The notes under the pieces: generated by a model
Told to the model about the DNA's origin: nothing
Databases searched by the model: none
The model's input: only the letters and a program-made list of their open reading frames with translations
Made by a program: the position numbers and the translations under genes
NCBI GenBank assembly: GCA_947442475.1
Contig: CANEVP010000009.1
Span: forward strand, 1 to 53,354
Length of the DNA: 53,354 bases
DNA from: Rickettsiales bacterium
GTDB taxonomy: Bacteria; Pseudomonadota; Alphaproteobacteria; Rickettsiales; UBA1997
Reading direction: 5' to 3'
Shown here: positions 1-8,525 of the stretch, piece after piece
How the letters are laid out: every line of letters begins with the position of its first letter
Numbering within the stretch: position 1 is the first letter of the stretch

Positions 1-102
1 AAAAACTGAATTCAAATAGCTGTGAAGCTCTGCGAATAGTGGGCTAAACCCCCTTTATTGCAAGGGATTATTTGGATCTTTTTGAAGATTTTTAAAAGAA
101 AT

Positions 103-855
103 TTAGTGATTTTTAGAGATGGGTGGTAGGTTTTTCAGAGTGTCCTTAATTACAAAAAAGCCTTTTTTCATTTTAGAAATTGAGGCTTTGTTGATGATGT
201 TGTCGGTGCTTTTATCTTGCGGCACGTGAACGGTGATTACGTCAGAAATTTTCAACAAATCATCCAGCGAATTAACTTGGTGGTTTGAGCCGAAAGGCAA
301 TTTATTTTCAATGTCGTGATAAACTACATTCATGCCCAAAGATTCAGCAATAATGCCAACTTGCGCGCCGATATTGCCGTAGCCGATAATGCCTAAAGTT
401 TTGTTTTTGATTTCGTTGCAGCCCGAAGCGTTCTTGCTCCACAGGCCTTTATGCATTTCAACATTGACAACGTGTAGGCGGCGATAAAGCGAAATAATTT
501 CGCCAATCACCAATTCAGCAACTGACCTGGTGTTTGAAAATGGTGCGTTAAAAACCGGAATGCCCAGTTTTTTTGCTGCGGTTAAATCAACTTGGTCAGT
601 GCCAATGCAAAAGCATCCGATGCAAGAAAGGTTTTTGAATTTTTGCAAAACTTCTTTGGTTAATTTGCTGCGTGATCTAATGCCTAAAATGTTGGCTTCA
701 AACACTTCGCTTGGCGCATCTTCAATGCTGGTTTTAAGAATTTGCACATCTTCAATGCCGTATTTTTTAAATGAGGCCAGAGACGCTTTACTGATATTTT
801 CGAGTAGGATTACTTTGGTAACGGTTTTGATTGATTTGATTTTGAGGAAAAAAAA
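103..855 (-). pseudogene. serA: D-3-phosphoglycerate dehydrogenase remnant, cut at both ends
   Basis: Intact SerA oxidises 3-phosphoglycerate in the first step of serine synthesis. The frame keeps strong family signatures (GIRSRSKLT, IGCFCIGTDQVDL, FNAPFSNTRSVAELVIGE and the Rossmann motif GIIGYGNIG). It then breaks off after MKKGFFVI, where the family continues into the conserved Arg-Gly loop and the catalytic His half. A short unrelated tail leads to the stop. The longest ORF starts at a GTG at 745-747 (214 codons), but SerA-like sequence (KVILLEN, KYGIEDVQ) continues upstream in frame to a TAA at 856-858 with no ATG, GTG or TTG. Both ends are therefore missing, against a usual length near 410 aa or more. 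An intact copy elsewhere is likely but not visible here. Confidence 0.8.
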
Positions 856-990
856 TTAGAGGTGGCGCAATCTAAAGTTAGCAAAACGCAGCGCAATCCA
901 AAATTAGCATCATCTTTAAAAAAGAAACTTACAGACGAGATTGCATTTAAATCGCGAACCAAAGAATTTGCTAATTCTTCAAATTTCTAA
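835..990 (+). pseudogene. Short start-less open frame, possible C-terminal gene remnant
   Basis: A 51-codon open frame runs from a TGA at 832-834 to TAA at 988-990. It has no ATG; a GTG at 862 would give 42 residues. The product is very basic and hydrophilic (Lys, Ser and Thr rich), like the tail of a larger protein. It abuts the broken 5' end of the serA remnant, so 835-860 may be a rearrangement junction. No family is recognised. It may equally be noncoding spacer. Confidence 0.2.
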
Positions 991-1011
991 ATCCTCAGCT
1001 CTTCAAAAATA

Positions 1012-2190
1012 ATGCAAAAAGAATTTTATCTCACCGAAAAACTTCCGCCCTACATTTTTGCTGCAATGTATAAACTTAAGACCGAAGCGGCTGCAAAAGG
1101 GGTTGAAATTATTGATTTTGGCATGGGAACCCCTGATTCGCCACCACCACAATTTGTGATGGATCGTTTGGCGGAGTTGTCGCGCGACCCAAAACTTTTT
1201 GGTTATTCGGTGACTGGCGGCATTGATGTTTTGAAAAAAGCGATTTGCGAATATTACTCGCGGCGTTTTAATGTTGAGTTGGATTATAAGTCAGAAGCCA
1301 TTGTCACTATTGGCGCCAAGGAAGGTATCGCAAGTTTAGCTTCGGCAATTTCTAGCCCCGAAAATTACATGATCGTGCCGTCTCCGGCTTATCCGATTCA
1401 CACTTTTGCTTTCACGCTTTCTAAAAGTAATATCATCCATTTGCCGGCAATTAGCGGTGCGGAATTTTTGCGTGAATTTAAAAAATATATTGAGGCTGTA
1501 GAAGAAAAGCCGCTTGCCGTGATTGTTAGTTACCCCTGCAACCCAACCACTGAAATTGTTGGTTTGGATTTTTACGAAGAGTTGGCGGCATTTTGTATCA
1601 AACATAAAATCTACATCATCTCTGATTTGGCTTATTGCGAACTTTATTTTAACGAAGCCGACAAGCCACATTCGATCTTAGAAGTTAAGGGTGCTAAAGA
1701 CATTGCCATTGAGTTTTCATCGGTTTCTAAAAGTTATTCCATGGCTGGTTGCCGCGTTGGTTTTGCGGTTGGCAATCCAACTTTGGTGGGCGCACTTTAC
1801 AAAATAAAATCTTACCTCGACTACGGCTCGTTCAATCCGTTGCAAATGGTGGCGGTGGATGCTTTGAGTGAAAAGAGTGACGAATATTTGGCGGGCTTGC
1901 GTCAAAAATACAAAGCGCGCGGCGAATTTTTGGTTGAACTTTTAGACAAAGAACTTGGTTGGAAAATCGAAAAACCAAAAGCCAGCATGTTTTTGTGGAC
2001 CAAGCTACCGAAGCAATTTGCTCATCTTACTTCTTTTGAATTTTGTCAAAAAATGATTGCTGAAACTGGCGTTGTAATTTCACCCGGAAGCAGCTTTGGC
2101 GCTAATGGAGAAGGATTTGCCAGATTCTCTTTGATTCGCGATGAAGATGACATGAAGAAAGCGGTGGCGGCGTTGAAGAAGGTTTTTTAA
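1012..2190 (+). CDS. alaC: PLP-dependent class I/II aminotransferase, AlaC-like
   Basis: 392 aa, a full-length fold-type I aminotransferase. The N-terminus (KLPPYIFAAMYKLK, then IDFGMGTPD) matches the AlaC/LL-diaminopimelate aminotransferase-like group of glutamate-pyruvate aminotransferases. The PLP-binding lysine is K240 in SVSKSYSMAGCRVGF; the NPTTE loop is near 177-181 and SDLAYCELYF near 204-213. The ATG at 1012 is the first in-frame start. trmD follows after 10 bases, so the two are probably cotranscribed. Substrate cannot be fixed from sequence: alanine synthesis is the simplest reading. A DAP aminotransferase role is possible because lysA lies in the same window. Confidence 0.82.
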   Translation: MQKEFYLTEKLPPYIFAAMYKLKTEAAAKGVEIIDFGMGTPDSPPPQFVMDRLAELSRDPKLFGYSVTGGIDVLKKAICEYYSRRFNVELDYKSEAIVTIGAKEGIASLASAISSPENYMIVPSPAYPIHTFAFTLSKSNIIHLPAISGAEFLREFKKYIEAVEEKPLAVIVSYPCNPTTEIVGLDFYEELAAFCIKHKIYIISDLAYCELYFNEADKPHSILEVKGAKDIAIEFSSVSKSYSMAGCRVGFAVGNPTLVGALYKIKSYLDYGSFNPLQMVAVDALSEKSDEYLAGLRQKYKARGEFLVELLDKELGWKIEKPKASMFLWTKLPKQFAHLTSFEFCQKMIAETGVVISPGSSFGANGEGFARFSLIRDEDDMKKAVAALKKVF

Positions 2191-2200
2191 TTTTTTTAAA

Positions 2201-2914
2201 ATGATCAATTTCAAAATCCTAACTCTATTTCCCGAACTCTTCCCCGGACCGCTCGCAGCCTCTGTAACTGGTTCGGCTCTGGCAAAAAATCTTTGGTCAA
2301 TTGAAGCAATCAACATTCGCAATTACGCCAAAGACGAACGCGGAACTGTTGATGACGCGCCTTACGGAGGTGGCGCTGGCATGGTTTTAAAGGCTGATGT
2401 GTTGGCTGATGCAATTGAAAAAAACTTAAAACCATCAACAAAAATAATTTACCTTTCACCGCGGGGCAAAACTCTTACGCAACAAAAAGCGCGCGAATTA
2501 GCGCAAGAAAAAGAAATTCTACTTCTGTGTGGACGCTATGAGGGAGTAGATCAGCGAGTGCTTGATGAACTGGCAATCGAAGAAATTTCAATTGGCGATT
2601 ACATTTTAAGTGGCGGCGAGCTTGCAGCTTTCATTGTGGTAGATACAGTTCTTAGAAATGTGGAAGGCGTGCTCGGCGCTGATGAATCTTTGGCAGAAGA
2701 ATCTTTCGGTTCAAAAGACAATTTAGAATTTGAAAATTTGCTAGAATATCCACATTTCACGCGCCCTCATGAATGGCGTGGTCGCTCGATTCCAGAAGTT
2801 TTAATTTCTGGACATCACAAAAAAATTAATGAATGGCGCAAGGAACAAGCCATTGAAATCACTAAAAAAAATCGTCCTGATCTTTTTGAAAAATTCCTCA
2901 AACAAAAGTACTAA
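2201..2914 (+). CDS. trmD: tRNA (guanine-37-N1)-methyltransferase
   Basis: 237 aa, normal length. TrmD methylates N1 of G37 in tRNAs reading CNN codons, which prevents +1 frameshifting. It is a SPOUT enzyme with a trefoil knot that binds SAM. Visible signatures: ILTLFPELFPG at the N-terminus, DDAPYGGGAGMV (51-62), LLLCGRYEGVDQRV (107-120) and ISIGDYILSGGE (129-140). The usual neighbours rimM and rplS are not adjacent; rimM lies 13 kb away beside nusB. A helicase gene follows after 24 bases. Confidence 0.95.
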   Translation: MINFKILTLFPELFPGPLAASVTGSALAKNLWSIEAINIRNYAKDERGTVDDAPYGGGAGMVLKADVLADAIEKNLKPSTKIIYLSPRGKTLTQQKARELAQEKEILLLCGRYEGVDQRVLDELAIEEISIGDYILSGGELAAFIVVDTVLRNVEGVLGADESLAEESFGSKDNLEFENLLEYPHFTRPHEWRGRSIPEVLISGHHKKINEWRKEQAIEITKKNRPDLFEKFLKQKY

Positions 2915-2938
2915 ATTCTCCATTCTATTTTTTTCCAA

Positions 2939-4498
2939 ATGACATCTTTTACTAACCTACACCTTAACCCAAAAATACTGGCTGCTCTTGAAAAGAAAGG
3001 CTACGTCACTCCAACTCCCATCCAACTCCAAGCCATTCCACCGCTTCTTGAAGGTAAAGATATTTTAGGAATTGCTCAAACCGGAACTGGTAAAACCGCT
3101 GCTTTCGCTTTGCCAATTTTACACAATCTTGCCAAAAGCGGCATCTCGGCAAAAAGCGGCTGTGTGCGCGCTTTGATTTTAACTCCAACTCGCGAATTAG
3201 CGTCACAAATTGCTGAAAATATCGATGCTTACGGCAAAGACCTAAATCTGCGCTACGCTTTGGTTTACGGCGGCGTTTCGGATCGTGCGCAAATCACGCA
3301 ATTGCAGCGTGGTGTTGATATTTTAATCGCAACTCCGGGTCGTTTACTTGACCTGACTAACCAAGGTCACATCCGTTTCATGCAAGTGGAAGTTTTGGTT
3401 TTAGACGAGGCAGATCGCATGCTCGACATGGGTTTTGTCAACGACATCAAAAAAGTAATCGCCAAAATTACCTCAAAAAGACAAACGCTTTTCTTCTCAG
3501 CAACCATGCCAAAAGCGATTTCTGAATTAGCTGATTCGATTTTAACAAATCCAATTCGCATTGAAGTGACGCCACAATCTACAACGGTTGAGCGCATCGA
3601 TCAGAAAATTTATTTTGTCGAAAAGCGCGACAAATTGGCGCTGCTTCGTCACATTTTAAAACAAGAAAACGCCACCAGCGTGATTATTTTTTCACGCACT
3701 AAACATGGCGCAGATGACATTGAAGATTACTTGGCAAGAAACCGCATTTCGGTTGCGGCAATTCACGGCGACAAAGATCAAGAACAACGCGAAAAATCGT
3801 TAAATAAATTTCGTGAAGGAAAAATTCAGGTTTTGGTGGCAACTGACGTAGCGGCGCGCGGCATCGACATTCCAGCGATCTCGCACGTGATTAATTACGA
3901 TATTCCATCAGATCCTGAAAGCTACGTTCACAGAATTGGCCGCACGGCTCGCGCCGGCAGACAAGGTGTGGCGATTTCTTTTGGAGACCCGCATGACGAC
4001 ACGCTTCTACGCGCTGTTGAAAAAGCGATTAACTACAAAATTCCGGTTGATGATTCGCATCCTTACAGCGACAAAAAATCAGCACCGGCGCGTCACGAAA
4101 AAAGAGAAGAAAAAACTAATTTAAATAATCAAAAACCAATGCAAAAAAAAGTTGAACATAAGTCAAATCACGCACCAAAAGCTCTAGCACATGCTAAGAA
4201 AAAAACCGGAATTTTGGGTTTTTTAATGGGTTTGTTTAAAGGCAAAAAACCTACCACTAAGCACCAAGAAAGAAGAGTTGATCCAAAAAGAACTGACTCA
4301 AAAAAACCAGCTCCAAGAAGAAATGATTCTAGAGGCGAGAGAAATCCGCGCACTGAAAGAAGTGACTCAAGAGACACTAGAAGAGAGCCAAGAGAAGAAA
4401 GAACTGAGCCAAAAAGAGAAAGACCAGTGCGCATCCCAAGCGACAAACCAATTGACAGAACTGGCGGAAGAAAACTTTCCTCAGGAAAGAAAGACTAG
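2939..4498 (+). CDS. rhlE: DEAD-box ATP-dependent RNA helicase, RhlE type (copy 1)
   Basis: 519 aa. The core is complete: Q motif around residues 4-30, Walker A AQTGTGKT (46-53), PTREL (83-87), TPGR (132-135), DEAD (156-159), SAT (187-189) and HRIGRTAR (330-337). The last 140 or so residues form a basic, low-complexity tail rich in Lys, Arg, Glu, Ser and Asp, including a short hydrophobic patch (GILGFLMGLFKGKK). Such tails usually bind RNA nonspecifically. Expected role: remodelling rRNA or mRNA structure. A close paralogue lies in opposite orientation at 11,923-13,854. The two cores align along their whole length at protein level, while the tails differ. Confidence 0.92.
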   Translation: MTSFTNLHLNPKILAALEKKGYVTPTPIQLQAIPPLLEGKDILGIAQTGTGKTAAFALPILHNLAKSGISAKSGCVRALILTPTRELASQIAENIDAYGKDLNLRYALVYGGVSDRAQITQLQRGVDILIATPGRLLDLTNQGHIRFMQVEVLVLDEADRMLDMGFVNDIKKVIAKITSKRQTLFFSATMPKAISELADSILTNPIRIEVTPQSTTVERIDQKIYFVEKRDKLALLRHILKQENATSVIIFSRTKHGADDIEDYLARNRISVAAIHGDKDQEQREKSLNKFREGKIQVLVATDVAARGIDIPAISHVINYDIPSDPESYVHRIGRTARAGRQGVAISFGDPHDDTLLRAVEKAINYKIPVDDSHPYSDKKSAPARHEKREEKTNLNNQKPMQKKVEHKSNHAPKALAHAKKKTGILGFLMGLFKGKKPTTKHQERRVDPKRTDSKKPAPRRNDSRGERNPRTERSDSRDTRREPREERTEPKRERPVRIPSDKPIDRTGGRKLSSGKKD

Positions 4499-4546
4499 AA
4501 AATTCTCGTTTATCAATCCTCTTTGCAAAAACAAAAAAGAAGATTT

Positions 4547-4684
4547 ATGGCAAATACAAAATCGAGCTCTGCTAATTGGGCCAAAATAAAGAACTTTTTG
4601 CTAGGAAAAGAATCTGATCCGGCGCGCGACTCGTGTCGAGTGAAAAATAAAGAATATAACGAAGCCCAAAAGACTTTGGCATAG
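4547..4684 (+). CDS. Possible 45-aa small protein upstream of hsdM
   Basis: An ATG at 4547 opens 45 codons to a TAG at 4682-4684, preceded by an A/G-rich stretch (AAGAAG) that could serve as a weak ribosome site. The peptide begins MANTKSSSANWAKIKNFLLGK and ends EAQKTLA; it is hydrophilic with one Cys. It fills most of the gap between copy 1 of rhlE and hsdM. No family is recognised. Coding status is uncertain: it could be a leader peptide, a small regulator of the restriction operon, or chance. Confidence 0.3.
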   Translation: MANTKSSSANWAKIKNFLLGKESDPARDSCRVKNKEYNEAQKTLA

Positions 4685-4720
4685 TTAGAAAAATCTAAAT
4701 CAATTCCTCAATATCTTACC

Positions 4721-7312
4721 ATGAACAAACAACAACTCGCCGCTAAAATCTGGGAATCGGCCAACCAAATGCGTTCCAAAATCGAGGCCAATGAATACAA
4801 AGACTACATCCTCGGATTTATCTTCTACAAATACCTCTCGGACAAATTGGTGAGCTTCGCAAAAAGCGAAGACTTCAGCGATGAGGATATTCGGGCGCTT
4901 TCAGAAGAGGATACCGAGACCGTCAACCATATCAAAAGCAACATCGGCTACTTCATCGCCTACCAGCACCTGTTTTCTACCTGGATCGAGCACAAGGGCG
5001 ACTTCGATGTCTCCCATGTTCGCGACGCGCTGTCTGCCTTCAGCCGTCTGATTCACCCCAACCACAAGCGCCTTTTCGATGGTATCTTCAAAACCCTTGA
5101 AACTGGCTTAAGCAAACTCGGCGACACCGCAGCAAAGCAGACCAAGGCCATCAGCGAACTCATCCAGCTTATCAAAGACATTCCTATGGATGGCCGCCAA
5201 GGCTACGACGTGCTTGGCTTCATCTACGAATATCTCATCAGCATGTTTGCCGCCAATGCGGGCAAAAAAGCGGGCGAGTTTTATACGCCGCACGAAGTAT
5301 CTGTGCTAATGTCCGAGATCATCGCGCACCATCTGAAAGATCGCGGGAAGATCGATATTTATGACTCTACCAGCGGCTCAGGTTCGTTGCTGCTCAATAT
5401 CGGCCAGTCCATCGCCAAGCACATGGTGGATAAGGACAACATCAAATACTTCGCCCAAGAGCTGAAGGAAAACACCTACAACCTCACTCGCATGAACCTA
5501 GTCATGCGCGGCATCCTGCCTAACAACATCGCCACCCGCAACGCCGACACCTTGGAAGACGATTGGCCTTATTTTGACGATCAAGATCCAGTCAATAGTT
5601 ACAACCCTCTTTACCTCGACGCCGTCGTCTCAAATCCTCCTTATTCGCAAAAGTGGGACCCGCAGCACAAAGACAGCGACCCCCGCTACGCAAGATTCGG
5701 CCTCGCGCCAAAGTCTAAAGCCGACTACGCCTTTTTGCTGCACGATCTCTACCACCTCAAGCCTGACGGCATCATGGCCATAGTTTTGCCTCACGGAGTT
5801 CTGTTTCGAGGTGGAGAAGAAGGCGCAATCCGCAGAAATCTGATCGAAAATAATCACCTCGAAACCATCATTGGTCTGCCAGCCAATATCTTCTTTGGCA
5901 CTGGCATTCCCACCACCATCTTGGTGCTGCGCCAAAAGCGCGAAAGCAGCGATGTCCTTTTTGTGGATGCCTCCAAGGGCTTTGCCAAAGAAGGCAAAAG
6001 CAACAAACTCCGCGCCTGCGACATCAAGAAAATCACCGACACCGTGATTGGTCGCATCAGCGTGCCGAGCTACAGCCGCCTTGTTCCCAAAACCAAGCTA
6101 CAAGCCAATGACTACAACCTCAACATCCCGCGCTATGTTGATTCTTCCGAGCCCTCTGAAAACTGGGATCTCTACGCCTCCATGTTTGGCGGCATCCCGC
6201 TCAGCGAATTGAACGCGCTTGCCGATTTTTGGCAAGCCTTTCCTAGCCTGCGCGCCGCTCTGTTTAGCGACAACGCCGCGCCTTACGCCCTGCCAAAAGT
6301 CGAAGACCTTGCAAAAGCCACCCGCGAACATCTTGAAGTGAAGCAATACAGCCAAGCATTCGCCGCCGCCTTTGCCGATTTTAATCCATGGCTGCGCCGC
6401 CCACTGCTTGAAAAAATGCTCACTCTGCAAATTCCACAACAAGAGGCACTGATAAGCGAAGAGCTGTTTGCCCGTCTCGCGCCGCTGCCGCTAATCGACC
6501 GTTACCACGCCTACCAAATTCTCGACGATCATTGGCAGATCATCGCCATCGATCTGGAAATCCTCCAAACCGAGGGCTTCGATGCTTCCCGCGTTGTTGA
6601 CCCCAATCTTGTCACCAAAAAGAAAGATGGCAAAGAGGTTGAGGTTCAAGAAGGCTGGAAAGGTCGCATCATGCCCTTCGAGCTGGTGCAAACGGCGCAC
6701 CACAAGGCCGAGCTGGACGCGCTGCGCGAAAAAGAAAACCGCCTTAGCGAAATCACTGCTTCCCTTGAAGAAACCTTAGAAAGCCTAAGCGAAGAAGATA
6801 AAGCGGGCGACACCGTGAACGACGCGGGCGACAAGTTTGTCAATGCCGCCGTTGCCAAAGAGGCAAAGATCTTGCTTGTTGAGGCGAAAAAATCAGGCAA
6901 TTTTGACCCCGAATCTTTTGAAGCTAAAATCATCCAAGCCGCCGACTGGCTCGCCGAGGAGAAAACCCTGAAAGCAGCCATCAAACAAGAAGCCGCAGCC
7001 CTGCACCTCAAGACCAAAAAAACCATTGAAAACTTAAGCGACGCGCAGGTGCATCAACTGTTAGAGCACAAGTGGATCACTCCCTTGATTGACGAGTTGC
7101 ACAGTTTGCCCGACCAGCAGATTGATGGCTTGACCCGCAAGCTCGACGCCTTGGTAGAAAAATACCGCATCACCTACGCCGACAACGCCCGCGACATTCA
7201 ACAAACCGAAACCGCGCTGGCGGACATGATCGAGAAACTGGATGGCAACGAGTTCGACCTCAAAGGTTTGGCGGAACTGAAAAGCTTACTTGCTGGAGAT
7301 CGAGATGAGTAA
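4721..7312 (+). CDS. hsdM: Type I restriction-modification system, methyltransferase subunit M
   Basis: 863 aa, an adenine-N6 DNA methyltransferase. The N-terminal HsdM four-helix region (1-130) starts KIWESANQMRSKIEANEYKDYILGF in pattern. The SAM-binding loop DSTSGSGSLL begins at D215 and the catalytic NPPY is at 305-308. From about residue 470 a long extension follows, with a charged, Glu/Lys-rich probable coiled coil at about 660-840. M subunits are often near 500 aa, but extended forms are known. Together with HsdS it makes the modification enzyme. Base composition is visibly more G+C-rich than flanking chromosomal genes, with frequent GCC and CTG codons, which suggests acquisition by transfer. 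Its stop overlaps the hsdS start. Confidence 0.95.
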   Translation: MNKQQLAAKIWESANQMRSKIEANEYKDYILGFIFYKYLSDKLVSFAKSEDFSDEDIRALSEEDTETVNHIKSNIGYFIAYQHLFSTWIEHKGDFDVSHVRDALSAFSRLIHPNHKRLFDGIFKTLETGLSKLGDTAAKQTKAISELIQLIKDIPMDGRQGYDVLGFIYEYLISMFAANAGKKAGEFYTPHEVSVLMSEIIAHHLKDRGKIDIYDSTSGSGSLLLNIGQSIAKHMVDKDNIKYFAQELKENTYNLTRMNLVMRGILPNNIATRNADTLEDDWPYFDDQDPVNSYNPLYLDAVVSNPPYSQKWDPQHKDSDPRYARFGLAPKSKADYAFLLHDLYHLKPDGIMAIVLPHGVLFRGGEEGAIRRNLIENNHLETIIGLPANIFFGTGIPTTILVLRQKRESSDVLFVDASKGFAKEGKSNKLRACDIKKITDTVIGRISVPSYSRLVPKTKLQANDYNLNIPRYVDSSEPSENWDLYASMFGGIPLSELNALADFWQAFPSLRAALFSDNAAPYALPKVEDLAKATREHLEVKQYSQAFAAAFADFNPWLRRPLLEKMLTLQIPQQEALISEELFARLAPLPLIDRYHAYQILDDHWQIIAIDLEILQTEGFDASRVVDPNLVTKKKDGKEVEVQEGWKGRIMPFELVQTAHHKAELDALREKENRLSEITASLEETLESLSEEDKAGDTVNDAGDKFVNAAVAKEAKILLVEAKKSGNFDPESFEAKIIQAADWLAEEKTLKAAIKQEAAALHLKTKKTIENLSDAQVHQLLEHKWITPLIDELHSLPDQQIDGLTRKLDALVEKYRITYADNARDIQQTETALADMIEKLDGNEFDLKGLAELKSLLAGDRDE
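7294..7297 (+). promoter_or_regulatory. Shine-Dalgarno site deciding the hsdS start
   Basis: GGAG at 7294-7297 lies 7 bases before the ATG at 7305 and inside the hsdM coding end. It supports 7305, not the upstream TTG-type start at 7290, as the hsdS start and implies translational coupling to hsdM. Confidence 0.6.
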
Positions 7313-8507
7313 GCGGACAGCCAGCAAAGTACCGCAGATTCGCTTCAAAGGCTTTTCAGGGGATTGGGTGGAGAAGAAGTTGGGGGAACTAACTCCGTTG
7401 CGTGGAGGCTTTGCTTTCCAAAGCAGTCAGTTTTGTGAAGTAGGTATTCCAATTATAAAAATCTCTAACGTTTTGCCAAGCGGAAATATTGGAGGCGTTT
7501 TTGCTTTCTACGGAGAGCAAGAAAAGGACATAAATTATTCACTTCCAAATAATGCTGCTCTTTTGGCTATGTCCGGGGCTACTACTGGCAAAGTTTCAAT
7601 TCTGAAAAAACAACATGGCTTGGAAAAGTTTTATCAAAATCAACGAGTCGGATATTTTCAAGATTTAGGCATTTCTGATTACTCATTTATTTCAACATTA
7701 GTTCGATCTCACTTTTTTGCAGAAAAACTTGATTCCGTACTGGTTGCTGGGGCTCAACCCAACGTGTCGTCAAAAGAAATTGATAACTTTGATTTTCAAA
7801 TACCGAAACACAAAACCGAACAACAAAAAATCGGCGGATATTTCCGAGAGGTGGATCGGCTGATTGGGTTGCATCAGCGCAAGCATGACAAGCTGGTGAC
7901 GCTGAAAAAAGCAATGCTGCAAAAGATGTTCCCGCAACCCGGCGCCACCACCCCCGAAATCCGCTTCAAAGGCTTTGCAGGGGATTGGGTGGAGAAAAAG
8001 ATTCACGAGCTGTTTCAGGTCACTAGGGGAAATGTATTGGCAGCAACAAAGACGAGTCCAAAGCAAACGAAGGAAGCGCCATATCCAGTTTATTCGTCTC
8101 AGACGAAAAACAACGGACTTATGGGTTACTACAAAAGCTACCTTTTTGAGGATGCGATTACATGGACAACAGATGGGGCAAACGCGGGAACTGTTCGTTA
8201 TCGTGAAGGAAAATTTTACAGCACCAACGTCAATGGGGTTCTGCTCTCTGATCGTGGTTATGCCAACCGAGCTGTTTCCGAATCTCTAAATCAAGAGGCC
8301 TGGAAGCATGTGTCCCATGTCGGAAACCCGAAGTTGATGAACAACGTTATGAGCCAAATTAAGATTTTCGTTCCCGACACCATCGCCGAACAACAAAAAA
8401 TCGGCACCTACTTCCGCACACTCGACTCGCTGATTTCCAAACACGCCATCCAACTCCAAAAGCTCACGCAGATCAAATCCGCCTGCTTGGAAAGAATGTT
8501 TGTCTAA
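7305..8507 (+). CDS. hsdS: Type I restriction-modification system, specificity subunit S
   Basis: 400 aa from the ATG at 7305, which overlaps the hsdM stop by 8 bases and has a good ribosome site. HsdS chooses the bipartite DNA target for both methylation and cleavage. Two tandem units are clear: each opens with IRFKGF[SA]GDWVEKK (near residues 11 and 219), runs through a variable target recognition domain, and closes with an EQQKIG.YF helix of about 40 residues (about 171-212 and 361-400). The two recognition domains do not resemble each other, so the target should be asymmetric. The first domain DNA (about 7440-7800) is more A+T-rich than the conserved arms, as expected after domain exchange. 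Confidence 0.94.
   Translation: MSKRTASKVPQIRFKGFSGDWVEKKLGELTPLRGGFAFQSSQFCEVGIPIIKISNVLPSGNIGGVFAFYGEQEKDINYSLPNNAALLAMSGATTGKVSILKKQHGLEKFYQNQRVGYFQDLGISDYSFISTLVRSHFFAEKLDSVLVAGAQPNVSSKEIDNFDFQIPKHKTEQQKIGGYFREVDRLIGLHQRKHDKLVTLKKAMLQKMFPQPGATTPEIRFKGFAGDWVEKKIHELFQVTRGNVLAATKTSPKQTKEAPYPVYSSQTKNNGLMGYYKSYLFEDAITWTTDGANAGTVRYREGKFYSTNVNGVLLSDRGYANRAVSESLNQEAWKHVSHVGNPKLMNNVMSQIKIFVPDTIAEQQKIGTYFRTLDSLISKHAIQLQKLTQIKSACLERMFV
7336..8000 (+). repeat. Direct repeat of about 43 bp within hsdS
   Basis: Near-identical copies at about 7336-7380 and 7959-8000 encode the IRFKGF..GDWVEKK arm of each half of HsdS. Shared core: GGGGATTGGGTGGAGAA. Such in-gene repeats let recognition domains swap by homologous recombination between hsdS alleles. 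The span given covers both copies. Confidence 0.75.
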
Positions 8508-8525
8508 CTGTTTTATCAATTACCC

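Noticed and set aside
530-859. 109-codon plus-strand frame across the serA region
   Set aside because: It is antisense to clear SerA sequence and its translation has no family features; the SerA frame explains the region.
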